From Gemmatimonadota bacterium (GTDB lineage: Bacteria; Gemmatimonadota; Gemmatimonadetes; Gemmatimonadales; Gemmatimonadaceae): 33,307 nucleotides of DNA. Shown here piece by piece: positions 17,105-25,300 of the stretch; the first letter of the stretch is position 1, and each line of letters starts with the position of its first letter. The position numbers and the translations under genes were made by a program. The notes below the pieces were generated by a model. It had not been told where the DNA came from. It made no database searches and saw only the letters and a program-made list of their open reading frames with translations. The DNA is taken from assembly GCA_003155795.1 (NCBI GenBank), contig PMEM01000028.1, positions 4,144 to 37,450 of the forward strand, read 5' to 3'.

Positions 17105-18394
17105 ATGTTGCCAACAGGACAGCGCGTCAGAGACGTCGATAAGCTGATGACGGTGATCGATGCCGCTACGGACGAGATGGTGGACTTCACATGCGACATT
17201 TTGCGCATCCCGACTGTGAATCCGCCGGGCGATGCGTATGTAGAGTGCGCCGAGTTGATCGGGCGACGGCTCAAGACGTTCGGATTCGCTGTGGACTATC
17301 CGATAGCCGAAGGCCGTCCGGAGCATACGGCGTCGCATCCGCGCATGAACGTCGTTGGGCTAAAGCAGGGGCGGAGCATGCGTCCGCTGGTGCATTTGAA
17401 TGGCCATTTCGATGTTGTGCCGGTTGGCGATGGTTGGACCGTCGATCCATTCGGCGGAATTGTGCGCGATGGGCGCATCTATGGACGAGGATCGTGCGAC
17501 ATGAAGGCCGGGATCACTGCTGCGATCTACGCGGCGGAAGCGATTCGGCGCTCCGGGATCGCGATGAATGGATCCATAGAAGTCAGTGGGACCGTCGATG
17601 AGGAAAGCGGTGGATTCGCGGGCATGGCGTGGCTCGCGGAGCAAGGACGGGTGAGCTCGGACCGTACGGATGCAGTAATCATTACCGAGCCGACGGACAC
17701 TGACCGTATCTACATCGGGCACCGCGGAGTGTACTGGTTCGAAGTCATGACGCGCGGTCGAATCGCGCATGGTTCGATGCCCTTTTTCGGTGTCAACGCG
17801 ATCTCACAGATGGGCTTGATCCTCGCGGAGATCCAGCAGAGGCTGCTGCCTGTCCTCAAGAGTCGCAGCACATCGGTGCCGGTGATGCCACCCGGTGCGC
17901 GTAACGCGACACTCAATATCAATGGCATCGCTGGTGGCCAACCTGTCGACGGAATGCAGACGCCGTGCGTCGCGGATGTGTGTCGCGCAGTGTTCGACCG
18001 TCGCTTCCTCGCAGAGGAAGGTTTCGACTCGGTGCGAGGAGAGATAGAGTCTCTGCTCGAGCGGGTGGCGCACGACTCGCCTGAACTGAAATACGAGCTG
18101 CGCGACCTCATGGTCGTTCAGCCGGTGCACACTCCGGACGGTTCCAGTGTTGTGGCCGCTCTTGAGCAATCGATACAGGAAGTACTCGGTCGGCCGGCCA
18201 GCCTTGCCGCCAGTCCGGGGACGTACGATCAAAAGCACGTGGATCGAATCGCCGGTGTGCGGAACTGTGTTGCCTACGGTCCCGGCATGCTTGATCTTGC
18301 GCACCAGCCCGACGAGTATTGCGTGATCGATGATCTTGTCAAGTGCACGAAGGTGCTCGCACTCTCTCTACTGTCACTGACTGGATCACAGTGA
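17105..18394 (+). CDS. M20-family metallo-amidohydrolase (ArgE/DapE/CPG2 type)
   Basis: A 429-residue di-zinc hydrolase that splits amide bonds of acylated amino acids or dipeptides. Metal ligands and base are visible: His101 and the nearby Asp103 in LNGHFDVVP, Asp132 in GRGSCDMKAG, Glu166-Glu167 in TVDEESGG, Glu in ITEPTD, and the last His in LDLAHQPDEY. A dimerisation insert lies between. There is no signal peptide, so it is cytoplasmic. It starts 20 bases after the phosphodiesterase stop and a GCGAGGA stretch precedes it. A role as the amidohydrolase that frees beta-alanine from pantothenate or a beta-alanyl compound is possible. Acetylornithine- or succinyl-diaminopimelate-type substrates are equally compatible with sequence. 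Confidence 0.92.
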   Translation: MLPTGQRVRDVDKLMTVIDAATDEMVDFTCDILRIPTVNPPGDAYVECAELIGRRLKTFGFAVDYPIAEGRPEHTASHPRMNVVGLKQGRSMRPLVHLNGHFDVVPVGDGWTVDPFGGIVRDGRIYGRGSCDMKAGITAAIYAAEAIRRSGIAMNGSIEVSGTVDEESGGFAGMAWLAEQGRVSSDRTDAVIITEPTDTDRIYIGHRGVYWFEVMTRGRIAHGSMPFFGVNAISQMGLILAEIQQRLLPVLKSRSTSVPVMPPGARNATLNINGIAGGQPVDGMQTPCVADVCRAVFDRRFLAEEGFDSVRGEIESLLERVAHDSPELKYELRDLMVVQPVHTPDGSSVVAALEQSIQEVLGRPASLAASPGTYDQKHVDRIAGVRNCVAYGPGMLDLAHQPDEYCVIDDLVKCTKVLALSLLSLTGSQ

Positions 18395-18397
18395 CAG
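18371..18397 (+). other. Hairpin spanning the M20 stop codon
   Basis: A perfect 9-base-pair inverted repeat, CTGTCACTG and CAGTGACAG, with a 9-base loop covers the last codons and stop of the M20 gene. No T-run follows, so it is not a standard terminator. It may slow transcription or protect the 3' end before the susC promoter. Confidence 0.5.
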
Positions 18398-18452
18398 CGT
18401 TCGTCAATCGCACGTCATACCGCTAGTCGGCTTTAACGTACACGTTGTCTTC

Positions 18453-18483
18453 TTGACAAGCGTTGTACCGGCTTAAATATTAG
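18453..18483 (+). promoter_or_regulatory. Candidate sigma-70-type promoter for susC operon
   Basis: A perfect -35 box TTGACA (18453-18458) is followed by an AT-rich patch (TTAAATATTAG, 18473-18483) in an otherwise GC-rich region. No single -10 hexamer combines a good match with 16-18 base spacing. The ATG of susC follows at 18514 after a GAGGG ribosome site. This suggests the SusC-SusD group has its own promoter. Confidence 0.55.
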
Positions 18484-18513
18484 CCACTTACCGTTGATCT
18501 TCCGAGGGCACCG

Positions 18514-21444
18514 ATGACACGCCGTTCTCGATGGACTGCTGTTTTCCTTAGTGCGTTCTTGATACCGTTGGGCGCATCGTTGGCAAATGCTCAATCGACA
18601 GGCGCCATCGCTGGCCGCGTGAGCGAGGCAAGCACGGGTAGACCGCTTGAGTCTGCGCAGATCTTTGTCAACGATGACCGCAATCGCGTCGTCCGCTCGG
18701 ACGCCAAAGGACAGTATCATCTGGCCAACCTGAATCCGGGATCTCACACGATCACTATTCGGTTGATAGGCTTCTCCAACAAGTCGGTCCCTGTTACCGT
18801 GACGGCGGGCGGAACCGCAACGGTGAATGTCCAACTGGTTTCCCAACCGCTGGGCCTCGATGCCGTTGTGGTCACTGGGCAGGGGGCCGGAATCGCCAAA
18901 AGCCGTATCGCGACGCCCGTTGATGTCATTGGATCGGAGGAGATCGCGGCGTCACCAGCAACACGCATTGATGAACTGCTGCAAACAAAACTGCCTGGAG
19001 CGCAGATCCGCATGACGAGCGGCGACGCGGGGACCACGTCGATCATTCGCACACGTGGTGTGACATCCGTAAGCAACAACTCGACACCGGTCATCTACAT
19101 TGATGGCGTGCGAGTGGACAATCTGAATACCATTGCGACACTCGGCCTCAACCTGTCGGGTGTGAGATCGCAAGGCGCCGCGACGAGTGCGCTCGCCGAT
19201 CTGCCGCTCGACAACATCGATCGAATAGAGTTTGTCCCAGGTGGCGCGGCCACGACGTTGTACGGCTCTGATGCAGCCAACGGTGTGATCCAGATATTCA
19301 CCAAGCACGGTGTCGCCGGCCGGACAACGGGGTTCTTCGAGTCGCGCGTCGGATTCGACACGCCGCAGACGCAGTTCCTGTTCTTCAAGCGTACATCGGA
19401 TCTGATCTACCGGAACGGACTGACCCAGGGGTATTCCGCCGGTATTGACGGCGGCAACGACGCTGTCACATACAGCGCGTCTGGTAACATCCGCGCAAAC
19501 CAGGGTCAGCGAATCGATGGTGATAATCGAGAGTTCGGTTTGCAGAACGGCATGAGCGCAAACCTGGGCCAGACGGCCAAGTATCAGGGTGCACTCACGT
19601 ACAACCAGAGCGATGCGCCGCGTTTCCGAAATGGCAATTCCGGGGGCTACAACGCGCTCTGGCTGCTCGAGGACGGTCGCGCCTCCGCGCTGGGCTTCAA
19701 CAACAATATTGACGACTTGAGCCCAACCGACTACGCTGCGCTCAAGTCGTTCATCACCACGGCCGAGGCATTGCAGAACAACACGGTGTTCACCCGCTCG
19801 TGGACTACCTCGCACACACTGTCGTTCGATCCGATTCCGTCGATTAAGACGCATGCCACATTCGGGTTGAATAACCGATTCAGCAAGGAGCAGTCAATCG
19901 TCACGAATCAATTCCTGATCGCGACCAAGTCCTTCCCGTCCGGCACGACCAACCAGGGCTCGATTTCCGACTACGAGCGCAACTACACGAGCTTCACGGC
20001 CGATGTCGGTCTTCAGCACACCGGGAATATCGGCAGCAACCTATCTGTCATCACCTCTCTTGGTGCGCAACTGTTCCGTAATGACGATGCGCAGGTGCAA
20101 TACACCGCCACCAATGTGCGAGACGGTGCGCAGACTCTGGCGGGTGCTGGCGTGTCCTCGAGCACTGATGTGGCTTATCGCGTAGCGAACTATGGAGTCT
20201 TCGGGCAGACGAACATCAGCCTCTTGAGTCGATACACCATGGAACTGGGTCTGCGTGTCGACAAGAACACTGCTTTCGGCCAGAACGTCGGTGCGCAGAG
20301 CTACCCCAAGATCGGTCTGGTCTACGCGCTCGGCGACGAGCCGTGGCTGAGGTCGCACATCTCCAAGGACGTGCTCTCGGAATTGCGACTGCGCGGCGCT
20401 TACGGAGTTGCTGGTCAGTTCCCCGCGCCATTTGCGAACGATCGTACCATCGCGTTCAACTCATTTAATACGCAGCAATCCGCGACGTTCGGTCAGCCGG
20501 GTGACCTCAACCTCAAACCAGAGCGGACAGGGACACTGGAGTACGGTGCTGACGTTGGCCTCTTCCGCGACATCGCGACGTTCAGCATTGGTTACTACAC
20601 ATCGCGGACGACCGACGCTCTGATGAACGCACCGCCCGCGCCATCAACCGGACTTGGCAGTCAGCTTCGCAATGTTGGTGTGATATCCAACAAGGGCGCT
20701 GAACTTCGAATGACCCTGGTGCCTATCAGTCGTCAGGGTTTGCGCCTCACACTTACCGGCGCGTACAACACCCTCGACAACAAGGTCTTGAGCCTCGGCG
20801 GCGTCCCGCCATTCGCCATCAGCGGTTACAGCGCGAGCACCGTGCAGGGCATGGTGCAGGAAGGCTATCCGGTCGGATATCTCCGCGGCAACAAGGCCAT
20901 CTTCGACTCGACCGGCAAGATCACGTCGATCCAGCAGTTGGCCTACCTTGGCAAGCCGACTCCCGACAAGTTCGGTAGCTTCGGCGCGACGCTCGACTTG
21001 GGTTCAAGGCTTACACTGAGCACGAACGCCGATTATCAGTACGGCGCTCAGCAACAGTCCTTTGACCGTGCGTTCAGGTACTTGTACGGTATCAAGGGAA
21101 CTGAGGGTTACGTCCCAGCGGCCGCACTCGCGCAGTACGGCGGATCTCGCGGGGCCGTGTGGCAAAACGTGATGAACCTCTGGGTTGAGAACACCAACTA
21201 CGTCGCGTTCCGGACACTGACGGTTGACTACAAGCTGGGCGATCGCTTCCTGCCGCGACTCGCCAAGAATACTCGTGTCTCCTTCTCGGTGACAAACCCC
21301 TGGCGCTGGGCATCGTCGCACTGGGATCCCGAGACCGATCTCTCCACCGCGAGCAACCAGGGCGGTCTCGCAATCGGTGGCTATAACTACGCGACAGACT
21401 CGGCGCCCCGCAGCTATATCCTCACCCTTCACTTCGGATTCTGA
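18514..21444 (+). CDS. SusC/RagA-family TonB-dependent outer-membrane transporter
   Basis: A 976-residue outer-membrane importer. It has a signal peptide (ANA before Gln27), then a carboxypeptidase-regulatory-like domain (about 30-110, GAIAGRVSEASTGRPLESAQIFV and GQYHLANLNPGSHTI). The plug (about 115-270) has VVVTGQG as a TonB-box-like stretch and TLYGSDAANGVIQIFTKHG. A 22-strand beta-barrel follows, ending in the aromatic YILTLHFGF that signals barrel assembly. It pairs with the SusD lipoprotein starting 2 bases after its stop. Family members import oligosaccharides, peptides or other large solutes. No glycoside hydrolase occurs in the window; the neighbours are amidohydrolases and phosphatases, so a peptide- or cofactor-like solute is more likely than a glycan. 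Confidence 0.95.
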   Translation: MTRRSRWTAVFLSAFLIPLGASLANAQSTGAIAGRVSEASTGRPLESAQIFVNDDRNRVVRSDAKGQYHLANLNPGSHTITIRLIGFSNKSVPVTVTAGGTATVNVQLVSQPLGLDAVVVTGQGAGIAKSRIATPVDVIGSEEIAASPATRIDELLQTKLPGAQIRMTSGDAGTTSIIRTRGVTSVSNNSTPVIYIDGVRVDNLNTIATLGLNLSGVRSQGAATSALADLPLDNIDRIEFVPGGAATTLYGSDAANGVIQIFTKHGVAGRTTGFFESRVGFDTPQTQFLFFKRTSDLIYRNGLTQGYSAGIDGGNDAVTYSASGNIRANQGQRIDGDNREFGLQNGMSANLGQTAKYQGALTYNQSDAPRFRNGNSGGYNALWLLEDGRASALGFNNNIDDLSPTDYAALKSFITTAEALQNNTVFTRSWTTSHTLSFDPIPSIKTHATFGLNNRFSKEQSIVTNQFLIATKSFPSGTTNQGSISDYERNYTSFTADVGLQHTGNIGSNLSVITSLGAQLFRNDDAQVQYTATNVRDGAQTLAGAGVSSSTDVAYRVANYGVFGQTNISLLSRYTMELGLRVDKNTAFGQNVGAQSYPKIGLVYALGDEPWLRSHISKDVLSELRLRGAYGVAGQFPAPFANDRTIAFNSFNTQQSATFGQPGDLNLKPERTGTLEYGADVGLFRDIATFSIGYYTSRTTDALMNAPPAPSTGLGSQLRNVGVISNKGAELRMTLVPISRQGLRLTLTGAYNTLDNKVLSLGGVPPFAISGYSASTVQGMVQEGYPVGYLRGNKAIFDSTGKITSIQQLAYLGKPTPDKFGSFGATLDLGSRLTLSTNADYQYGAQQQSFDRAFRYLYGIKGTEGYVPAAALAQYGGSRGAVWQNVMNLWVENTNYVAFRTLTVDYKLGDRFLPRLAKNTRVSFSVTNPWRWASSHWDPETDLSTASNQGGLAIGGYNYATDSAPRSYILTLHFGF

Positions 21445-21446
21445 CC

Positions 21447-22913
21447 ATGCGCCGCAACTCCTTCGCTCGAGCTTCGGTGCGCGCGGTTGCACCGATGCTG
21501 ACTCTCGTGGCATCATCGCTACTGATAAGCTGTGGCGAGTTCAAGCCAACCGACGTTGTAAATCCAAATGTTACAGACAAGGCGTTTATCGGCTCGCCAG
21601 GCGCCGGCGCTGTGTGGTTGCTCGGCACCCAACGTCAATTTGTGATTACGCTGAACGACGTCGTGGTAAACACCGAGCTGGCTTCGGACAATTACTTCAA
21701 TAACTACACGACATTCGCTCAGAAATTCGATGTGCCAGTCCTGGAATTCATCGACCCGCAGGTGACGACGATTCAGAGCGACATCGCAACGTTACGTGAG
21801 ATGGGCACGTTTGGCCTGGACACCGTGTTTGCGCATGATTCGAGTGTTACGCCCAACAATCGAGCGGAATTACTCTTTTATCGAGGCATGGCGAACCTGT
21901 TTGCCGGCGAGAATTTCGTTGCGCTACCAGCATCGGCTAACGGTCCGATCGTGACCTGGCAGATTCTACTTGGCTCAGCCATCGCGGACTTCACCCAGGC
22001 GCGCTCCATCTCGACGGACCCCGTCGCGACGCAGAGCTACACCATGGCACTCGCGCGTGCGTACTACCGGCTCGGCGACAAGGCGAACGCTGTGAAAGAG
22101 GCCACCGCGCTACTTGCCGCGAACCCAACGTTCATTCGCAACGCGGTGTTCGATCCGATCAACGGCCCTAGCAATACGATGCAGAGCGTTCTGACGAGCT
22201 CGGTCAATAATTTTCAACCACTGCCGCGACTCGACTTCCTTGATCCCAAGTACCCGAACCGCGGCCCGAACATCCAAAGTCCGATAGCATTTCTGAAGGC
22301 AGAAGAGGCGCACCTCATCATCGCTGAAGGACTATTGTCGGACAATAATGTCGCTGGGGCGAAGGACCGGCTGCAGCAGCTGTTGACGCTCGTCCAGTCA
22401 CGCAAGACGGAGTCCGTCGATGACCGCATCCAGCTCCGTGGACGCGCCGGTGGCAAGATTGTGTATCCGAATTCGTCTGATACCAAGGTCGCATTCGCGC
22501 CGGGTGATTCGTTGCTCTCCGGGTACGTTCTCACTCGTTCGGCAGGAAATATTGTGGTTCCCACAATTTCGGGCACATCGGTGACGTCGGCTCGCATCAA
22601 TGCAATTACTACGGTTGATGATGGGCTCTACGTACTGTATCTGATGCGACAGGAGATCTTCATCGGCGAAGGGCGTCGCATGGCGGATCTTGGACTGCGC
22701 ATGCCGGTCGCGCAGACAGAGATTCTCGCTAATCCGAACGCAACCGCCGGTGCGGCTTACACGCAAGGCCAGATTCCACCTTTCATTCCTCTTGCATTCG
22801 GAATGGATTCGTTTACGTATGATGCCACCGCGAAGACTGCAGTCATGGCATTCGACATGAACCGGATCCTCGTCCAGAACAAGACGTCACCCTTCGTCCT
22901 TCCTTTTGAATAA
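21447..22913 (+). CDS. SusD/RagB-family outer-membrane lipoprotein
   Basis: A 488-residue surface lipoprotein that caps the SusC barrel and binds substrate. The lipobox LLISC places the lipid on Cys29. The mature part begins FKPTDVVNPN, a hallmark of Gemmatimonadota SusD-like proteins. Helical TPR-like segments follow (FYRGMANLFAGENF, YTMALARAYYRLGDKANAVKEATALL), then FLKAEEAHLIIAEGLL and LMRQEIFIGEGRRMADLGLRMP, typical of the SusD fold. The gene starts 2 bases after the susC stop and nearly touches the P1 hydrolase gene, giving a tight susC-susD-hydrolase unit. Substrate specificity cannot be read from sequence. Confidence 0.93.
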   Translation: MRRNSFARASVRAVAPMLTLVASSLLISCGEFKPTDVVNPNVTDKAFIGSPGAGAVWLLGTQRQFVITLNDVVVNTELASDNYFNNYTTFAQKFDVPVLEFIDPQVTTIQSDIATLREMGTFGLDTVFAHDSSVTPNNRAELLFYRGMANLFAGENFVALPASANGPIVTWQILLGSAIADFTQARSISTDPVATQSYTMALARAYYRLGDKANAVKEATALLAANPTFIRNAVFDPINGPSNTMQSVLTSSVNNFQPLPRLDFLDPKYPNRGPNIQSPIAFLKAEEAHLIIAEGLLSDNNVAGAKDRLQQLLTLVQSRKTESVDDRIQLRGRAGGKIVYPNSSDTKVAFAPGDSLLSGYVLTRSAGNIVVPTISGTSVTSARINAITTVDDGLYVLYLMRQEIFIGEGRRMADLGLRMPVAQTEILANPNATAGAAYTQGQIPPFIPLAFGMDSFTYDATAKTAVMAFDMNRILVQNKTSPFVLPFE

Positions 22914-22914
22914 T

Positions 22915-24159
22915 ATGGAAAAGAGCTTGATAACACACGTCGTGCTACGAGTCGCAGCTGGAAATGGCTCCTCGTGGCGCGGCGTCGCGGTCGCAGTGGT
23001 GCTTGCGCTACCTGTTCAGCCGCTGGTGGGGCAAACCACGCGTGCACCTTCGGTCTTTGCTATGGGCCCACGCGTCACGGTAGTGGGGACTGGTCCGTCA
23101 AACTCCATTACTGACGTTCCAAATCTCAAGGTCGGCAATTACACACGATCAGACAGTGGATATCGCACTGGCACAACGGTGATTCGCACCGAGCACGGCG
23201 CTACGGCAGGTTACTCACAAATGGGCGGAGCGCCTGGTACCAAGGAAACCGATCTGCTCAAGCCGGGCGGGCTGGTACGCGCCGTTGTTCAGGCGATCGT
23301 ACTGAGCGGTGGTAGTGCGTACGGTCTCGATGCAACGACCGGCGTGATGCGGTGGATGGAGGAGCACGGCTTCGGTGTGCCGATTGGCAAGGAAGGCGTC
23401 GTCCCTATTGTTCCAGCGGCGATCCTCATGGATCTTGGGCGCGGTGGTGACTTCAAGAAGCGGCCCGATGCAGAGTTCGGCTACAAGGCCGCGGCTGCCG
23501 CATCGAATGCGCCGATCAAGAGTGGCCGGATCGGCATGGGAATGGGAGCGGGGTGGGGGATGGGCACAGCTAGCGTAAAGCTTTCGAATGGATACACGGT
23601 CGCGGCGATCGTGGGTGTTAACCCAGCCGGCTCGCCGATCGATCCACGTACATGCTTGCCATATGGCCTCTTCCTGGAGATGAACCACGAGTTCAATCTC
23701 GTGCAACCTTCTGCGGCGGAGTGCAAGAGTGCAGTGGCCAGCCGCGTGGGACCGAAGGACGGCTCCGACCACGCGGTGACCAACACCACAATCGCGGTCG
23801 TCGCGACGGACGCACCGTTGGAGGATGTCGAAGCCGGTCGCATGGCAGCGATGGCCGACGCAGGTCTTGCACGCAGCATTCGCCCGATTTTCGGGATCGG
23901 CGATGGTGATACTGTGTTCGGGATGGCGACCACACCTCCCTCCCATACGCTCAGCTTCGCCGATCTCACCGCTATCTACGACGCAGCAGCCGACGCTCTT
24001 GGCCGGGCAGTTGTACATGCGGTGGTCGATTCGCATCAAGTGGGAAGCAGTCGCGTCGGATACTGCGAGGCATACCCGAGCGCGTGTGTGAAAAGACATG
24101 CGGAGAATACGCAGATACCGAGCGCTTCAGGTGTGGGCGGAGGCGCTCCAAGACAATAG
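22915..24159 (+). CDS. P1-family (DmpA/ThnT/NylC-type) autoproteolytic Ntn hydrolase
   Basis: A 414-residue amide hydrolase that matures by self-cleavage. Family blocks are clear: SITDVPNLKVGNY, GGAPGTKETDLL, AIVLSGGSAYGLDA, PIVPAAILMDLG, GTASVKL and IRPIFGIGDGDTVFGMAT. The predicted scissile bond is Asn290-Thr291 in AVTNTTIAVVATDAP, giving a Thr nucleophile as in the pantetheine hydrolase ThnT and the nylon-oligomer hydrolase NylC; DmpA uses Ser. An N-terminal hydrophobic stretch (about 23-38, ending VGQ) suggests export. The ATG at 22915 lies 1 base after the susD stop; a TTG at 22906 in the same frame would overlap susD. Such enzymes cleave N-terminal D- or beta-aminoacyl bonds and pantetheine. 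This makes it a good candidate for releasing beta-alanine-containing products. Confidence 0.92.
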   Translation: MEKSLITHVVLRVAAGNGSSWRGVAVAVVLALPVQPLVGQTTRAPSVFAMGPRVTVVGTGPSNSITDVPNLKVGNYTRSDSGYRTGTTVIRTEHGATAGYSQMGGAPGTKETDLLKPGGLVRAVVQAIVLSGGSAYGLDATTGVMRWMEEHGFGVPIGKEGVVPIVPAAILMDLGRGGDFKKRPDAEFGYKAAAAASNAPIKSGRIGMGMGAGWGMGTASVKLSNGYTVAAIVGVNPAGSPIDPRTCLPYGLFLEMNHEFNLVQPSAAECKSAVASRVGPKDGSDHAVTNTTIAVVATDAPLEDVEAGRMAAMADAGLARSIRPIFGIGDGDTVFGMATTPPSHTLSFADLTAIYDAAADALGRAVVHAVVDSHQVGSSRVGYCEAYPSACVKRHAENTQIPSASGVGGGAPRQ

Positions 24160-24181
24160 CACCATTAGCCGGTGACATGAC

Positions 24182-25285
24182 ATGAAGCGATTCCTTGCTT
24201 GTTTGACAGCCTTGGTGGCGGCGGTGACGTTCGCGGTGACGTTCGCGGTGACCGCCGCGCCGAGTGCTGCCGCGCCGAGTGCTGCCGCCACGATGGCGAA
24301 CACCCTCACCATCTACTTTATAGATGTTGAGGGCGGGAAGGCCGCTCTGATAGTGACGCCGAGCGGCGAGTCATTCATGATAGACGCAGGCTTCGCGAGC
24401 AACGGGCGCTTCAATTCGATGCCCGACGATCCAGCGAAGGCGCGTGATGCACAACGCGTTCTTCTGGCTGCGCACGATGCGGGTCTGACCCAGATCGATC
24501 ACTTGCTTGTATCACATTATCACGCCGATCACTTCGGCGCTGTGATGGAGCTTGCACAGTTGATTCCGATCAACGAATTCATCGACCATTCGGCACCGAG
24601 CGCCGCGGCGGAAGCGCGCGTGCCCGGTACATTTGCGCTGTACAACGACTACGTAGCATTACGATCCAAGGCGAAGCACCACGCCGCGAAAGCAGGCGAC
24701 CACTTCGTTCTCAAGGACGGTGTCGATATCGATGTAGTGGCAAGCGGCGGCGTCGTCATCACCAAACCACTCTCTGGCGGTGGCGCGAATAACCCAGCCT
24801 GTACCAGCGGTGGCGTTCCGGCGCAGGAAGTTGCAGAGAACCCGAACTCAACAGCAATACGACTGGAATACGGTGCGTTCAGCTACCTTGATGTCGGCGA
24901 TCTGACCGGTCCGCCGCTGTACGCTCTGACCTGTCCGGTCAACCTTATCGGGCTGGCCGATGTGTACAACATCGCCCATCACGGCGGAGCAGACGGTTCG
25001 GACCCGTCGCTCTTTGAGGCGGTGAAACCGCGAGCGGCGATATTCAGCAACGCTGCGCGAAAGGGCGCGGAAGCCGCTACACTCAACACGCTCAGAAGTC
25101 TGGGGATAGCGGGCTGGCAGCTTCACCGGACAGAACAGCCTGGCGCCGTGAACATGCCAGATGCTCAGATCGCGAACCTGGATACCACCACGACGGCCTG
25201 GTTCAAGCTATCGGCCAGGCGCGATGGGTCGTTTTCCATCACAAACGGCCGCACGGGACAGACTATCTCGTATCCCAAGCGGTGA
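24182..25285 (+). CDS. Secreted metallo-beta-lactamase-fold hydrolase (ComEC/Rec2-like MBL domain)
   Basis: A 367-residue MBL-fold protein. The motif HYHADHFG gives metal ligands His112, His114, Asp116 and His117; DVGD and IAHHGGADGSD supply later ligands. The domain order, with IYFIDVEGGKAALI and ESFMIDAGF, matches stand-alone relatives of the ComEC MBL domain. The N terminus is a signal peptide expanded by in-frame repeats (AVTFAVTFAVT and AAPSAAAPSAAA), so export is predicted. It starts 22 bases after the P1 gene and 15 bases separate it from the phosphatase gene. The reaction is unknown: phosphodiester, thioester or lactone hydrolysis are all possible for the fold. Confidence 0.9.
   Translation: MKRFLACLTALVAAVTFAVTFAVTAAPSAAAPSAAATMANTLTIYFIDVEGGKAALIVTPSGESFMIDAGFASNGRFNSMPDDPAKARDAQRVLLAAHDAGLTQIDHLLVSHYHADHFGAVMELAQLIPINEFIDHSAPSAAAEARVPGTFALYNDYVALRSKAKHHAAKAGDHFVLKDGVDIDVVASGGVVITKPLSGGGANNPACTSGGVPAQEVAENPNSTAIRLEYGAFSYLDVGDLTGPPLYALTCPVNLIGLADVYNIAHHGGADGSDPSLFEAVKPRAAIFSNAARKGAEAATLNTLRSLGIAGWQLHRTEQPGAVNMPDAQIANLDTTTTAWFKLSARRDGSFSITNGRTGQTISYPKR
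24221..24289 (+). repeat. Two adjacent in-frame tandem repeats in a signal peptide
   Basis: A 12-base unit (from 24221, GCGGTGACGTTC, about 2.7 copies) is followed by a 15-base unit (from 24254, GCCGCGCCGAGTGCT, 2.4 copies). Both have lengths divisible by three, so copy-number change keeps the frame and alters only signal-peptide length. Confidence 0.85.
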
Positions 25286-25300
25286 GACCAGAGAGTTGCG

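Noticed and set aside
18952-19854. 300-codon minus-strand open frame inside susC
   Set aside because: Opposite the conserved plug domain of SusC; Arg/Cys/Val-rich composition typical of antisense shadows.
18514-22913. A polysaccharide utilisation locus
   Set aside because: SusC and SusD are present, but no glycoside hydrolase, polysaccharide lyase or sugar kinase occurs in the window.
23215-24099. 294-codon minus-strand open frame inside the P1 hydrolase
   Set aside because: The sense strand carries every P1 family motif; the antisense product has abnormal Cys/His/Arg content.
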